DNA of 64,000 nucleotides from Bradyrhizobium jicamae (lineage in GTDB: Bacteria > Pseudomonadota > Alphaproteobacteria > Rhizobiales > Xanthobacteraceae). The stretch is from the NCBI RefSeq assembly GCF_018130215.1, contig NZ_JAFCKQ010000022.1, positions 1 through 64,000 of the forward strand, read 5' to 3'. Both the position numbers and the translations under genes were made by a program. The notes under the pieces were generated by a model. It was not told where the DNA came from. It did not search any database and saw only the letters and a list, made by a program, of their open reading frames with translations. Below, in pieces: positions 40,449 to 49,782 of this stretch; positions within the stretch are counted from its first letter, which is position 1; each line of letters starts with the position of its first letter.

Positions 40449-40865
40449 CTATTTTCCCTCCGTTGCCGCCTCGGTGAGCTGAAGCGGCTGCTTCAAGGTG
40501 AGGTCTTCCGACTGGAAATAGAGCCTGACCGGTATCCGCGACCGTCCGACGCCAGGCTTCTCGGCACTGAGCTGAATGTTGTGCGACGGGTTGCTGGTGA
40601 ACTGGAATGACCCGTCGCTTTTGCTCTGGGTCGAGGCCTGTTCGACGAAGGTCGTGAAGTTGAACACCCACAGTTTGACCTCCGCGCCTTCGACCGCCCT
40701 CCCGGAGGCGTCGACCACGCGGCCAGCGATCTTGCCGTGATTGTGGGTGAAGACCCAGGCATTCCAGACGATCGCGATGATGGCAAGTGTACCCGGCACC
40801 AGCACAAACCGGTTGAGCAGCCAGCGCCTCCACCGCGGGGCGGCAGGATCGTCCCTGATGCTCAT
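40449..40865 (-). CDS. Membrane-anchored carboxypeptidase-regulatory-like domain protein
   Basis: 138 residues. One N-terminal membrane helix (VLVPGTLAIIAIVWNAWVF, about 21-39) is followed by a beta-sandwich, GKIAGRVVDASGRAVEGAEV then KLWVFNFTTFVEQASTQSKS, of the CarboxypepD_reg-like type, and a C-terminal strand LTLKQPLQLTEA. The ATG overlaps the stop of the MalG-type permease (ATGA), so it is the last gene of the ABC transporter operon. Such an add-on subunit is not usual for CUT1 importers. It may dock to the binding protein or to a glycan. Confidence 0.7.
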   Translation of the reverse strand: MSIRDDPAAPRWRRWLLNRFVLVPGTLAIIAIVWNAWVFTHNHGKIAGRVVDASGRAVEGAEVKLWVFNFTTFVEQASTQSKSDGSFQFTSNPSHNIQLSAEKPGVGRSRIPVRLYFQSEDLTLKQPLQLTEAATEGK

Positions 40866-41677
40866 CCCTTGGTTGCTCCGGTGGTGAGGCCCTGGACGAA
40901 TTCCTTCTGCGCAAGCAGGAAGAGCAGGATGCCCGGCGCCAGCACCATGATGCAGAAGGCGTAGAGGGCGCCCGTCGTATCTTCCTGATAGGAGATGAAG
41001 CGCGCCAGCCCGAGTGGCAGCGTTTGCATGTCCTGCGAGCGGGTTGCGATCAGAGGCCACATGAAGTTGTTCCAGGACCAGATGAAGGAGAGGATCACGT
41101 TGGTCGCGACGGCGGACTTGGCGAGCGGCATCATTACCTTCCAGATGATCCGCCATTCGGACAGCCCGTCGACACGAGCTGCGTCGATCAGCGAGCGGGG
41201 CACCGCATCGAAGCTCGCCTTGAACACGAAGATGCAGATGATGGTCGAGAACATCGGCAGGGCGAGGCCGAGATAGGAGTCGAGCAGCCCGAGTTTACCG
41301 GTGATGAGGTAGGCCGGGATGATCGTCGCCTGGAACGGAATCATCATGCAGGACAAGAACAGCATCAGGACGATCTGTTTTCCCGGAAAGGTTTGCGTCA
41401 GTGAATAGCCTGCCATCGCATTCAGAACGACGTTCGCGACGATCGTCAGAATTGACACGACGACGCTGTTCAAGAAGTATCGCGCGAAGGGGATCGCATA
41501 CCAGACGTCGACATAATAGAAGGGCTGCGGATCCCGCGGAACGATGCTGGGCGGATAGGAGAAGATGTTCTCTCCCGAGATCGAGGTCTTCAGCACCCAG
41601 TAGAACGGCACCAGCATGACGAAGCACACGGCGATGAGTGCGAGGTGAATCGGCCAGCGCCGCTGCCGCCTGGTCAT
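40862..41677 (-). CDS. ABC sugar transporter permease, MalG-type (CUT1)
   Basis: 271 residues, six helices. EAA-loop motif: SLIDAARVDGLSEWRIIWKV, followed by MMPLAKSAVA. It is the second permease of a CUT1 importer and pairs with the MalF-type protein upstream; the two genes share one base (TGATG). The carboxypeptidase-like protein gene overlaps its stop. It probably takes up an oligosaccharide, polyol or sugar acid. Confidence 0.92.
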   Translation of the reverse strand: MTRRQRRWPIHLALIAVCFVMLVPFYWVLKTSISGENIFSYPPSIVPRDPQPFYYVDVWYAIPFARYFLNSVVVSILTIVANVVLNAMAGYSLTQTFPGKQIVLMLFLSCMMIPFQATIIPAYLITGKLGLLDSYLGLALPMFSTIICIFVFKASFDAVPRSLIDAARVDGLSEWRIIWKVMMPLAKSAVATNVILSFIWSWNNFMWPLIATRSQDMQTLPLGLARFISYQEDTTGALYAFCIMVLAPGILLFLLAQKEFVQGLTTGATKG

Positions 41678-42615
41678 CAATCGTGCTCCACCGCGCCGAC
41701 ATTTCCGCCCGAGAGCCTGTTGGCGGCCCAGGTCACGGCCAGGAGCAGCATGAAGAAGACCACCGTGATCGCCGCCGCGTAATCGAAGCGTGTCTGGTTG
41801 AAGGCGAGCTTGTAGATGTAGGTCACGAGGATTTCGGTGGCATGGCCGGGGCCGCCATTGGTCATGACGTAGATCAGGTCGAAGCTTGTCACCGAATTGA
41901 GCATACCGATGACGAAGCAGAGGAACAGCGACGGTCTCAGCAACGGCAGCGTGATGCGCAGGAAGCGGCGGAAGGAGTTTGCGCCGTCGATCTCGGCTGC
42001 TTCGTACAAATTGCCGGGAATGGTCTGCAGGCCGGTCAGGATGATGATCATGTAGAAGCCGAGCATCTGCCAGATGTTGGCGGCGATGACGCAGGGCAGC
42101 GCCCATGTGAAGGAGTTGAGAAAGGGAATCGGCTGGTCTGCCAGATGCAGCGACCGCGCGACAAAATTGATGAGTCCGACGCGCTCGTCGAACATCCAGC
42201 GCCAGATGATCGCGACCGCCACAGTCATCAGCGGATAGGACAGGAAGATCAGGGTGCGATAGACGTCGCGTCCGCGGATGTCGGAATTGACGAGCAGCGC
42301 GAGCCCGAGCGCGATGGCAATGCCGAGCGGGGCGGAAGCAATGATCCCGAGCGTGTTCCAGAGCGCCTGCCAGAACACGTCGTCGTCCCAGAACATCTCC
42401 TGATAGTTGTCGAAGCCGATGAAGACCGCGGGCTTGAGCGGCGACCATGCTTCGAAGGAGAGCAGCAGGTTCCAGCCGAGGGGCAGGATGCGGTAGAGCA
42501 GGAAAATCAGCAGGGACGGCGCAAGAAAGCTCCAGATCAGGATTGCCCTGCGCGTCGATCGTCGCCTGGTGAAACGGGGCCGTACGTCTGCCGTATCTAT
42601 TGCCGTCACCGACAT
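41677..42615 (-). CDS. ABC sugar transporter permease, MalF-type (CUT1)
   Basis: 312 residues, six helices, with the EAA loop NLYEAAEIDGANSFRRFLRI followed by TLPLLRPSLFL. The ATG at 42615 is chosen over the one six bases upstream because GAGGGA then has proper spacing. It is coupled to the MalG-type gene and follows the binding-protein gene by 58 bases. Confidence 0.9.
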   Translation of the reverse strand: MSVTAIDTADVRPRFTRRRSTRRAILIWSFLAPSLLIFLLYRILPLGWNLLLSFEAWSPLKPAVFIGFDNYQEMFWDDDVFWQALWNTLGIIASAPLGIAIALGLALLVNSDIRGRDVYRTLIFLSYPLMTVAVAIIWRWMFDERVGLINFVARSLHLADQPIPFLNSFTWALPCVIAANIWQMLGFYMIIILTGLQTIPGNLYEAAEIDGANSFRRFLRITLPLLRPSLFLCFVIGMLNSVTSFDLIYVMTNGGPGHATEILVTYIYKLAFNQTRFDYAAAITVVFFMLLLAVTWAANRLSGGNVGAVEHD

Positions 42616-42673
42616 CAGCATTCCCTCGGCCGACCGCGATGCCGCTCGTGGCGGATCGCGCCGATGCCGTTGA

Positions 42674-43924
42674 TTATGACCGGCGCAGAACTCGCGTAAC
42701 GGCGCGTTCGGCGTCGGCAAGCGCGGTCTTGGCATCCTTGCGGCCGAGAACGGCATTCTGGAATTCCGGCCAGAACGCCTCCTTGATCTGGGCATCGTTC
42801 GCCAGCGGCCAGTTGCCGGTCATCTTGTCCGTGTGCTCGAGCTGGGTCTGAAGCACGGCATACGCCAGGGGATCGTCCGCCTTCACCGACTCGAGACCGG
42901 CCTTGTCGGCCTCGATGTTCGCAGTGAGCACGCGGCGGATCTGCGCAAGCCGGGTGGCCCATTTCACGCTGGTCATGTGCTTGACGAGGGCAAAGGCAAG
43001 CTCGGGATTCCCTGAGCTTTTTGAGACGCCGAAGCCGTGGTTGGTCGGCGTCGACCAGTCGCCGGGCGCCTGGGTTGCGCCCAGCGTCTCGGGGTTGATC
43101 CAGCGTCCCTGTCCCTTGACGAAGAAGTAGGATGCCGAATGGGCCTGGAGCATGCCCACCGTGCCGGACGCGAAGGCGCCGTTCGGTTCGACCCAGCGGC
43201 CGGTCCAGGCGATCTTGTTGATCGCGCCTGCGGCAGTGGATTTGGCGAGACGATCGAGCAGTTCCGCCGCGGCCGGCGTATTGAAGGCAGGTTTCTTGTA
43301 ATCGGGTGTGAGAAGTTCGATGCCGTTCATCTTCATGAGCGGCCAGTACAGCCAGTCGAAGTTCAGCGTCAGGAAGCCTGTCTTCTCTCCCTTGCCCATC
43401 GCCTGGGCGGAGGCGAGGAGTTCGTCGAACGTTTTGGGCGGTCCGGAGAGCCCGGCCTCCTTGAACATCGTCTTGTTGTAGTAGAGCAGGGTCTTCGCGA
43501 CGTAGAACGGTACGAGGTAGTTCTTCTTGTCGTAGACGAAGGAGGACATGTAGTCCGGATTGAACATCTTCACGAAGGCGGGATCGTTCTGGAAGTAAGG
43601 CGTCAAATCCAGCAGAGCGCCGTTCGCGGCCCACTCGACCCATAGCGCGCCTTGAATGTCGATCACGTCAGGTGCCGTGCCGGCCACCAATTGAGTCTGG
43701 TAGAAAGCCGGAAGGTCGGGGCCTTTCTTGTCGAGCCACTCGATCTCGACGCTGGGATTGGCCTTCTTGAACTCGTCGAACTCCTCCTTGAACAGCGCTT
43801 CCTGGTCGGCGATGTTCCAGGTCAGGACGCTGATTTTCTTGTTCGATTGCGCCCTCAGGTAAGCGGGCATCGCGAGTGTTCCGGCGGCTGCCAGACCTGT
43901 CTTGAGAACCGTTCTGCGATCCAT
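42674..43924 (-). CDS. Extracellular solute-binding protein family 1 (CUT1 importer)
   Basis: 416 residues. MDRRTVLKTGLAAAGTLAMP carries a twin-arginine-type signal (about 1-27). The mature part has KISVLTWNIADQEALFKEEF, LVAGTAPDVIDIQGALWVEW and KTLLYYNKTMFKEAGLSGPP, typical of family 1 binding proteins. It captures the sugar in the periplasm for the permease pair downstream. GGGAGG lies before the ATG. The cluster is divergent from the lacI-type gene. Confidence 0.92.
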   Translation of the reverse strand: MDRRTVLKTGLAAAGTLAMPAYLRAQSNKKISVLTWNIADQEALFKEEFDEFKKANPSVEIEWLDKKGPDLPAFYQTQLVAGTAPDVIDIQGALWVEWAANGALLDLTPYFQNDPAFVKMFNPDYMSSFVYDKKNYLVPFYVAKTLLYYNKTMFKEAGLSGPPKTFDELLASAQAMGKGEKTGFLTLNFDWLYWPLMKMNGIELLTPDYKKPAFNTPAAAELLDRLAKSTAAGAINKIAWTGRWVEPNGAFASGTVGMLQAHSASYFFVKGQGRWINPETLGATQAPGDWSTPTNHGFGVSKSSGNPELAFALVKHMTSVKWATRLAQIRRVLTANIEADKAGLESVKADDPLAYAVLQTQLEHTDKMTGNWPLANDAQIKEAFWPEFQNAVLGRKDAKTALADAERAVTRVLRRS

Positions 43925-43999
43925 CGCACATCCTCCCGGCTCGCGAACGCGGACGCTCTCGAAGGGCATCCGTCGTCACCATCATGGTTCTTGTCGCAA

Positions 44000-44014
44000 A
44001 TGTTAGCGCTTGCA
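44000..44014. promoter_or_regulatory. LacI-type operator candidate 1
   Basis: TGTTAGCGCTTGCA carries the AGCGCT core with partly symmetrical flanks, as in LacI/GalR operators. It lies 76 bases upstream of the binding-protein start, in its likely promoter. Confidence 0.5.
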
Positions 44015-44090
44015 TGAACGCGGTCAAGGGCTCAAAAAATCTTCGACATATTGGGCAATTTTGCGGTGCAATCTTGATTGACAGGAACGT

Positions 44091-44102
44091 GAAAGCGCTT
44101 TC
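44091..44102. promoter_or_regulatory. LacI-type operator candidate 2
   Basis: GAAAGCGCTTTC is a perfect 12-base palindrome with the central CG typical of LacI-family operators, 36 bases upstream of the lacI-type start. With the site at 44000 it could allow looping between the divergent promoters. Confidence 0.65.
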
Positions 44103-44138
44103 ATTCTTGGCTCGGTTCAGCCTTCATGCGGTCTGGCG

Positions 44139-45176
44139 ATGGTGGAAGTGCAGCCCTCGAGACGCTATCGCACTGGTCTGCCTCGCTCGCGAATGGCGGA
44201 TGTGGCTAGGCTTGCGGGTGTGTCGATCTCGACCGTGTCACGGGCGCTACGTCAGCCCGACATCGTCTCGCCCGATGTGCGAGGCCGCATCGACGAGGCA
44301 ATAGCGCGACTGTCCTATCGGCGAAATGTGGTTGCTGGCGCCCTTGCGAGTGCACGCGGTATGACAATCGGCGTGATCATTCCGTCGATCATCAACTCCT
44401 TCTTTGCGGCAACGATCGAGGCACTCGAACAAGGTATGGCCGGTAGCGGCTATCAGTTGTTGCTCGGCAACACCGGCTATTCGGCGGAGACGGAACGGCA
44501 GCTCGTGTCGTCCTTCCTCGCGTGGTCTCCGGCCGCGATGGTCCTGACCGGCCGCCGTCATCAAAGCGAGACCGTGGGGGCCCTGCTGTCGAGCCAGATT
44601 CCCGTGCTGGAAATGTGGGAGCTCTCCGATCATCCCATCGACATGATCGTCGGCTTCTCTCATCGTTCCGTTGGGCAGATCGTCCTTCAGCATCTTGCCA
44701 GGCGCGGCGCGCGGCAGCTCGGCTTCATCGGCGCCTACATGGATAAGGATTACCGGACCGCGGATCGGCGCACCGGCTTTGTCGAGGCTGCTGTGCAGTC
44801 GGGCTACGATGCGCCGATCGAAGTCCACTTGCCCGAGCGGGCCAGTGCAATAGGGGGCGCCACCGGGCTGAAGGAACTGCTGGCGCGCAATCCGGGAATC
44901 GATGCCGTGTTCTGCAGCAATGACATGATTGCGCTGGGTGCGCTGTTCGAGGCTGGGCGACTTGGCCTCGCCGTCCCCGGCGATTTGAAGATTTGCGGAT
45001 TCGGCGATCTTGAGTTCGCAGCCGCCTGCGAGCCGCCTCTGACAACCGTGCGGCCGCCCGGTCGCGAGATCGGCCTGCAGATCGCGAAGCTGCTGCGCGG
45101 TCGGCTCGAAGGAACGACCGATGGCGGCGGCAGCTTCGACCTTGGCGTCGAGCTCGTGCCGCGCGAGAGCACGTGA
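44139..45176 (+). CDS. LacI family transcriptional regulator
   Basis: 345 residues. The helix-turn-helix MADVARLAGVSISTVSRALR (about 19-38) is followed by the hinge helix IARLSYRRNVVAGALASARG. The periplasmic-binding-like effector domain (GVIIPSIINSFFAATIEALE...) shows the pattern of GntR/gluconate-type repressors. It probably represses the CUT1 operon and its own gene through the two palindromes upstream. Its stop is close to the start of the ATPase gene (12 bases). Confidence 0.9.
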   Translation: MVEVQPSRRYRTGLPRSRMADVARLAGVSISTVSRALRQPDIVSPDVRGRIDEAIARLSYRRNVVAGALASARGMTIGVIIPSIINSFFAATIEALEQGMAGSGYQLLLGNTGYSAETERQLVSSFLAWSPAAMVLTGRRHQSETVGALLSSQIPVLEMWELSDHPIDMIVGFSHRSVGQIVLQHLARRGARQLGFIGAYMDKDYRTADRRTGFVEAAVQSGYDAPIEVHLPERASAIGGATGLKELLARNPGIDAVFCSNDMIALGALFEAGRLGLAVPGDLKICGFGDLEFAAACEPPLTTVRPPGREIGLQIAKLLRGRLEGTTDGGGSFDLGVELVPREST

Positions 45177-45187
45177 AGCGGGGTGGT

Positions 45188-46294
45188 ATGGCAACGGTAG
45201 AGTTCCGTAAACTCATCAAGCGCTACGGTACAATCGAAGTCGTTCACGGCATCGATCTGTCGATCGATGATGGCGAATTCATCGTGCTGGTCGGACCCTC
45301 CGGCTGTGGCAAGTCGACCACGTTGCGCATGCTCGCGGGTCTCGAAGAGGTTTCTGATGGTGAGATCCTGATCGGCGGGCGCAACGTCAATGAAACCGCG
45401 CCGCGTGATCGCGATATTGCAATGGTGTTTCAGGATTACGCTCTCTACCCGCATCTGTCCGTCTACGACAACATGGCGTTTTCACTTCTGTATCGGAAAA
45501 TGCCGCGCAAGCAGATCGACGCCCGTGTGCGCGACGCTGCGGAAATCCTTGGCCTCACGCCGTATCTCGGCCGTCGGCCCAAGCAGTTGTCCGGCGGTCA
45601 GCGTCAGCGGGTCGCCATGGGGCGCGCGATCGTCCGCAAGCCGCAGGTCTTTCTCTTCGACGAACCTCTGTCAAATCTCGATGCGAAGCTCCGCGGCGCC
45701 ATGCGGGTTGAGATGAAGAAGCTGCATCAGCGGCTCGGCGTCACCACGGTCTTCGTCACGCACGACCAGATCGAGGCCATGACGCTTGCCGATCGTGTGG
45801 TCGTGATGAACGGAGGGCATATCGAACAGACCGGGTCGCCCGACGAGGTCTATCACGCGCCGGCAAGCCTGTTCGTGGCCGGTTTCATCGGGGCGCCCAC
45901 CATGAACTTCCTGCCTGCGCGCGCCGTCGACGCGGATACGCTACAGCTGGGAGAGGGAGAAGTCGTTCGGCGCCAGGGAGCAGGCGGCACCGGCGGCAAC
46001 GTCGTTTTCGGTATTCGCCCCGAGGACGTCGATATTGCCGCAGGCACTCTTCCCCCGGGATGGGTGGATCTGCCGGCAACTGTCGAAGTGGTCGAACCGC
46101 TTGGCTCGGACACGCTCGTCTTTACCAGCGCCTTCGGTACCTCAATGACGGCGCGGGTGCGGCCGGATCAGCGACCGGCCCCCGGTTCGCAAATCAAGCT
46201 CAGGGTGAATGCGGAGCGCGCCCATATATTCGATGCGGCATCGGGCAGGAACGTCCTGAATGCCGTCAATTCATCCAGGAGCGGCTTGCCATAG
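45188..46294 (+). CDS. ugpC: ABC transporter ATP-binding protein, UgpC/MalK type
   Basis: 368 residues. Walker A GPSGCGKST, Q-loop MVFQDYALYPHLSV, signature LSGGQRQRVAMGRAI, Walker B VFLFDEPLSNLD and switch VTHDQIEAM are complete. The C-terminal TOBE-type domain (FGIRPEDVDIAAG, VVEPLGSDTLVF) places it with UgpC/MalK ATPases of CUT1 importers. It must power the permeases at 40862-42615, although it lies on the other side of the regulator. A GTG five codons earlier, overlapping the lacI stop, is an alternative start. Confidence 0.92.
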   Translation: MATVEFRKLIKRYGTIEVVHGIDLSIDDGEFIVLVGPSGCGKSTTLRMLAGLEEVSDGEILIGGRNVNETAPRDRDIAMVFQDYALYPHLSVYDNMAFSLLYRKMPRKQIDARVRDAAEILGLTPYLGRRPKQLSGGQRQRVAMGRAIVRKPQVFLFDEPLSNLDAKLRGAMRVEMKKLHQRLGVTTVFVTHDQIEAMTLADRVVVMNGGHIEQTGSPDEVYHAPASLFVAGFIGAPTMNFLPARAVDADTLQLGEGEVVRRQGAGGTGGNVVFGIRPEDVDIAAGTLPPGWVDLPATVEVVEPLGSDTLVFTSAFGTSMTARVRPDQRPAPGSQIKLRVNAERAHIFDAASGRNVLNAVNSSRSGLP

Positions 46295-46426
46295 GCCGCC
46301 TGGTCATGGCCGCGACGCGCACCGGAATCCTATAGAGGGAATCGAAATGCTTGACCGTGCCGTCGCAGGACGATCAACCTCGAGTCGGAACCGGCGGCGT
46401 TGCCAAACGCGGCAAGGTAAGCTCAG

Positions 46427-46513
46427 ATGCCGTACGAGGTCGAAGATTGCGTATTGTCCGTGCATCTTCCGGTCGAAATCAAGCAGCCAGACAGGCTGAC
46501 GGAGGAACATTGA
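46427..46513 (+). CDS. Possible 28-residue leader peptide ahead of the MFS gene
   Basis: A frame MPYEVEDCVLSVHLPVEIKQ PDRLTEEH ends in TGA that overlaps the ATG of the MFS gene (TGATG). AAGG lies about nine bases before its ATG. Translation coupling is conceivable, but the peptide may equally be chance. Confidence 0.25.
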   Translation: MPYEVEDCVLSVHLPVEIKQPDRLTEEH

Positions 46514-47829
46514 TGGCGCAGACACCGGAAGAGGAGCTCGAATCCACGACGATGAAGCGCGTCACGTGGCGCATCGTTCCCTTCCTGATGTTTTGCTATT
46601 TCATTGCCTTTGTCGACCGGGTCAATGTGGGCTTCGCTGCCCTGCAGATGAACAACGATATCGGGCTGTCGGCCGCTGCCTTCGGCCTTGGCGGGGGCTT
46701 GTTCTACATCACCTATGTGTTGTTCGAGGTGCCGAGCAATCTCGCGATGGCGAAGGTTGGCGCGAAGATCTGGATCGCCCGCATCATGGTGTCGTGGGGC
46801 CTCGTCTCTGCCTGCATGGCGCTCGTGGTCGGCCCCAATTCGTTCTATGCGGTTCGCCTGCTGCTCGGCGCTGCGGAGGCTGGCTTCTTTCCCGGCGTGA
46901 TCCTGTACCTGACTTACTGGTTTCCCGCCGACTACCGCGGTCGGATCGTCGCGCTGTTCATGGTGGCGATCCCCCTCTCGAGCTTCTTTGGCTCACCGAT
47001 CTCGGCGAGCCTGCTCCAGTTCGACGGTCTGCTGGGCCTCCACGGCTGGCAGTGGATGTTCATACTCGAGGCGGCTCCCGCCGTCATTCTCGGTATCGTC
47101 GCGTTCTTCTATCTGGCCGACCGGCCGGGACGCGCACCGTGGCTGAGCGAGGAGCAACAACGCTGGCTTGCTACCCGGCTCGCGCGGGAAAACTCGTCAC
47201 CAAAAGCCAAGGTCGGGCATCTGTCGCTGTGGGAGATCTTCTCCAACAAATATGTGCTGGCGGCATCCCTGATCTACGCCGGCGCGTCTGGCGCGAGCCA
47301 GTGCCTGTCCCTCTGGCAACCGCAGATCATCAAGTCGTTCGGCTTGACCGATATCCAGACGGGTCTCCTGAACTCGATCCCGTTCGGTGTGGCATCGGTA
47401 CTGATGCTGCTCTGGGGGCGCAATTCAGACCGCACCGGCGAACGCAAATGGCACACCGCGATTCCGCTGGCGTTGCTTGCGGCAAGCCTTGCGATGGCAG
47501 GCCTCTCCGGCGCGCTGGCGCCGACGATCGTTATTCTCTGCGTGGCCGTGACCGCGACCTACATCATGAAGGGGCCGTTCTGGGCGCTATCGACCGAGTG
47601 GATGTCGCCGGGCGTAGCTGCGGCGGCGATCGCCCAGATCAACGCGATCGGCAATCTCGGCGGGTTTTTCGGCAGCTACCTGCTCGGCACGATCAAGGAC
47701 GCCACCGGAAGCTTTGCGCTCGGCTTGTTGCCGCTCGCCGGCCTCTCTGCGATCGGGTTCGTGCTGGTGGTAACGCTCGCCAGGCAGCAAGTGCCGTCGG
47801 ACTCCACGGCGGCCAGCGCGGTGCACTGA
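46513..47829 (+). CDS. MFS transporter, anion:cation symporter (phthalate/sugar-acid) type
   Basis: 438 residues with 12 helices. FCYFIAFVDRVNVGFAALQM (helix 1 region) and FEVPSNLAMAKVGAKIWIAR (between helices 2 and 3) are typical of the ACS family, which carries hexuronates, glucarate, tartrate or phthalate. The position between a CUT1 cluster and an SMP-30 lactonase favours a sugar acid. GGAGGAAC precedes the ATG at 46513. It is convergent with the lactonase gene. Confidence 0.9.
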   Translation: MAQTPEEELESTTMKRVTWRIVPFLMFCYFIAFVDRVNVGFAALQMNNDIGLSAAAFGLGGGLFYITYVLFEVPSNLAMAKVGAKIWIARIMVSWGLVSACMALVVGPNSFYAVRLLLGAAEAGFFPGVILYLTYWFPADYRGRIVALFMVAIPLSSFFGSPISASLLQFDGLLGLHGWQWMFILEAAPAVILGIVAFFYLADRPGRAPWLSEEQQRWLATRLARENSSPKAKVGHLSLWEIFSNKYVLAASLIYAGASGASQCLSLWQPQIIKSFGLTDIQTGLLNSIPFGVASVLMLLWGRNSDRTGERKWHTAIPLALLAASLAMAGLSGALAPTIVILCVAVTATYIMKGPFWALSTEWMSPGVAAAAIAQINAIGNLGGFFGSYLLGTIKDATGSFALGLLPLAGLSAIGFVLVVTLARQQVPSDSTAASAVH

Positions 47830-47881
47830 TCCTGCACCGCTGTACGCCACGACGTGCGTGTCGTGCGATTGCGTGTCCAAC

Positions 47882-48781
47882 CTAAACGGCTGCCCGCGTA
47901 TTCAGATAGATCGAATATAGCGAGGTTTGCCCGCAGATGTAGAGCCTGTTGCGGCGAGGTCCGCCGAAACAGACATTCGCGACGATCTCTCCGATCGGGA
48001 TCGTGCCCAGATGCGTCCCATCCGGCGAATAGCAAAAGACGCTGCGGCCCGCCGACGTCCAAATGTTGCCGTGAATGTCGCAGCGAAAGCCGTCATAGAG
48101 TCCGTCCGGACAGGTTGCAAACAGCGATGCATCGCCAACCGTCTGTCCGTCGACCTTGTACGACCAGATTGTTGCGGGAAGTCCGCTGACATGGGTCGCG
48201 CCGGTATCGGCGACATAAAGCAGCGTTTCGTCCGGCGAGAAGGCCAGTCCATTGGGCTTTACCCGTCCGGACACGACAAGGGAAACTTTGCCGGTCGCGC
48301 CATCGATCCGGTAGACGTTGGAGGCCCCGATCTCCGACTTGGCTTGCAGCCCCTCATAGTCGCTGTCGATGCCGTAGGTCGGGTCGGAAAACCAGATCGA
48401 GCCATCCGATTTGACCACGACGTCGTTGGGCGAATTCAAGCGATGACCGTCAAATCGATCCGCAACGACCGTGATCGATCCGTCGTGCTCGGTGCGCGTG
48501 ACGCGCCGCATGAGATGCTCGCAGCTGATCAACCGCCCGTCACGGTCGACGGTATTGCCGTTGGAATTGAAGCTGGGATTTCGGAACACCGATACGGATG
48601 CGTCCGTCTCGTCGAAACGCATCATCCGGTTGTTGGGAATGTCGGACCAGATCAGGTACCGACCCGCGGCAAAATATGCAGGCCCCTCGGCCCAGCGGCA
48701 TCCGCTCGCCAGCTTCTCGAGGTTGACGTGACCGAACACAAGATTCGAAAATCGCTGATCGTGGATGACGTAGGGGAGCAT
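47882..48781 (-). CDS. SMP-30/gluconolactonase/LRE family lactonase
   Basis: 299 residues, six-bladed propeller. The metal site is formed by Glu in CRWAEGPAYF, Asn in LNSPNDVVVK and Asp in LLYVADTG; GLAFSPDETLLYV and NDVVVKSDGSIWFSDPTYG are family motifs. It hydrolyses sugar lactones to aldonic acids. It starts 41 bases downstream of the CUT2 operon's last gene on the same strand. AGGAGGAAG before the ATG is a strong ribosome site. The product would feed the aldonate transport and catabolism genes. Confidence 0.9.
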   Translation of the reverse strand: MLPYVIHDQRFSNLVFGHVNLEKLASGCRWAEGPAYFAAGRYLIWSDIPNNRMMRFDETDASVSVFRNPSFNSNGNTVDRDGRLISCEHLMRRVTRTEHDGSITVVADRFDGHRLNSPNDVVVKSDGSIWFSDPTYGIDSDYEGLQAKSEIGASNVYRIDGATGKVSLVVSGRVKPNGLAFSPDETLLYVADTGATHVSGLPATIWSYKVDGQTVGDASLFATCPDGLYDGFRCDIHGNIWTSAGRSVFCYSPDGTHLGTIPIGEIVANVCFGGPRRNRLYICGQTSLYSIYLNTRAAV

Positions 48782-48822
48782 TCTTCCTCCTTCTTTGATG
48801 GTTCGAGCCACGCCTCTCTGGC

Positions 48823-49782
48823 TTAGCTGGTGACGCGTTCGCCACGCCCGTAGACGAGCAGCATCAGGATGATGACGAGGCCGTAGATCACCTGCCTCCC
48901 GGCCTCGGGCATCTCCATGATCGAAAGCACGCTGTTGAGGAGCACGATCAGCACGACGCCGACGAGGGTCCCGAGATAGCGACCACGGCCACCCAGGATG
49001 TTCGTACCACCGATCACGACCGCAGCGATCGAGGGCAGCAGATAGGTGTCGCCCATTCCCTGGTAGGCCTTGGTGGAATAGCCGGCGAGCAGCACGCCGG
49101 TGAGAGCGGCAGCGAGGCCACACAGCGCGAAGCAGATGACGGTGACGCGGCGAGTATCGATGCCGGCGAGATACGCCGCTGACTCCCTGTTGCCTATGGC
49201 ATAGATGTAACGGCCGAGTGGCGTGCGCTGCAGGATGACAGCCACCAGCACCGACACCGCCGCCCAGACGAACAATGCGTTGGGGATGCCGAGCGTGCGA
49301 TCGCCAGCGAGCGTCCGCATCAGCTCGGTCGCGGTCGTCTGCGGCGCATAGCCGCCTGTATGCGCCACCATCAGCCCGCGCATCACCGCATTGACTCCTA
49401 ACGTGAAGATCATCGAAGGCACGCGCAGATAGGCGACCCCGATTCCGTTGATGATGCCGACCAGGAGGCCGACGCCGAGCCCGACGGGGATGGCGAGGGG
49501 CCCGCCGATCGACGTGGCCATCATGGCAGCCGCTGCAAGCGTCCAGGGCACCGACAGATCGATCTGGGCGATCAGAATGACGACCATCATTCCGGCCGAC
49601 ACGATGCCGAGAAAGGCTCCTACCTGCAGTTGCTGCAGCAGGTAGGTCGGCGACAGCAGCGGGGCGCTGCCGAAACGGGCGAACGTATAGACGGTGCCCG
49701 CCACCAGGATGACGAAGATGAACAGGGCGGCAATCAGGATAGGGCGGTCGTCTCGTGACAGGCCGAGCGTCACCGTCGTCAT
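48823..49782 (-). CDS. ABC sugar transporter permease, RbsC-type (CUT2)
   Basis: 319 residues, eight to ten helices. GTNILGGRGRYLGTLVGVVL and the preceding AAVVIGGT segment are hallmarks of CUT2 permeases. It forms a heterodimer with the permease upstream, and their genes overlap (ATGA). It takes part in import of a monosaccharide or polyol with the ATPase at 50884 and the binding protein at 52498. Confidence 0.9.
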   Translation of the reverse strand: MTTVTLGLSRDDRPILIAALFIFVILVAGTVYTFARFGSAPLLSPTYLLQQLQVGAFLGIVSAGMMVVILIAQIDLSVPWTLAAAAMMATSIGGPLAIPVGLGVGLLVGIINGIGVAYLRVPSMIFTLGVNAVMRGLMVAHTGGYAPQTTATELMRTLAGDRTLGIPNALFVWAAVSVLVAVILQRTPLGRYIYAIGNRESAAYLAGIDTRRVTVICFALCGLAAALTGVLLAGYSTKAYQGMGDTYLLPSIAAVVIGGTNILGGRGRYLGTLVGVVLIVLLNSVLSIMEMPEAGRQVIYGLVIILMLLVYGRGERVTS

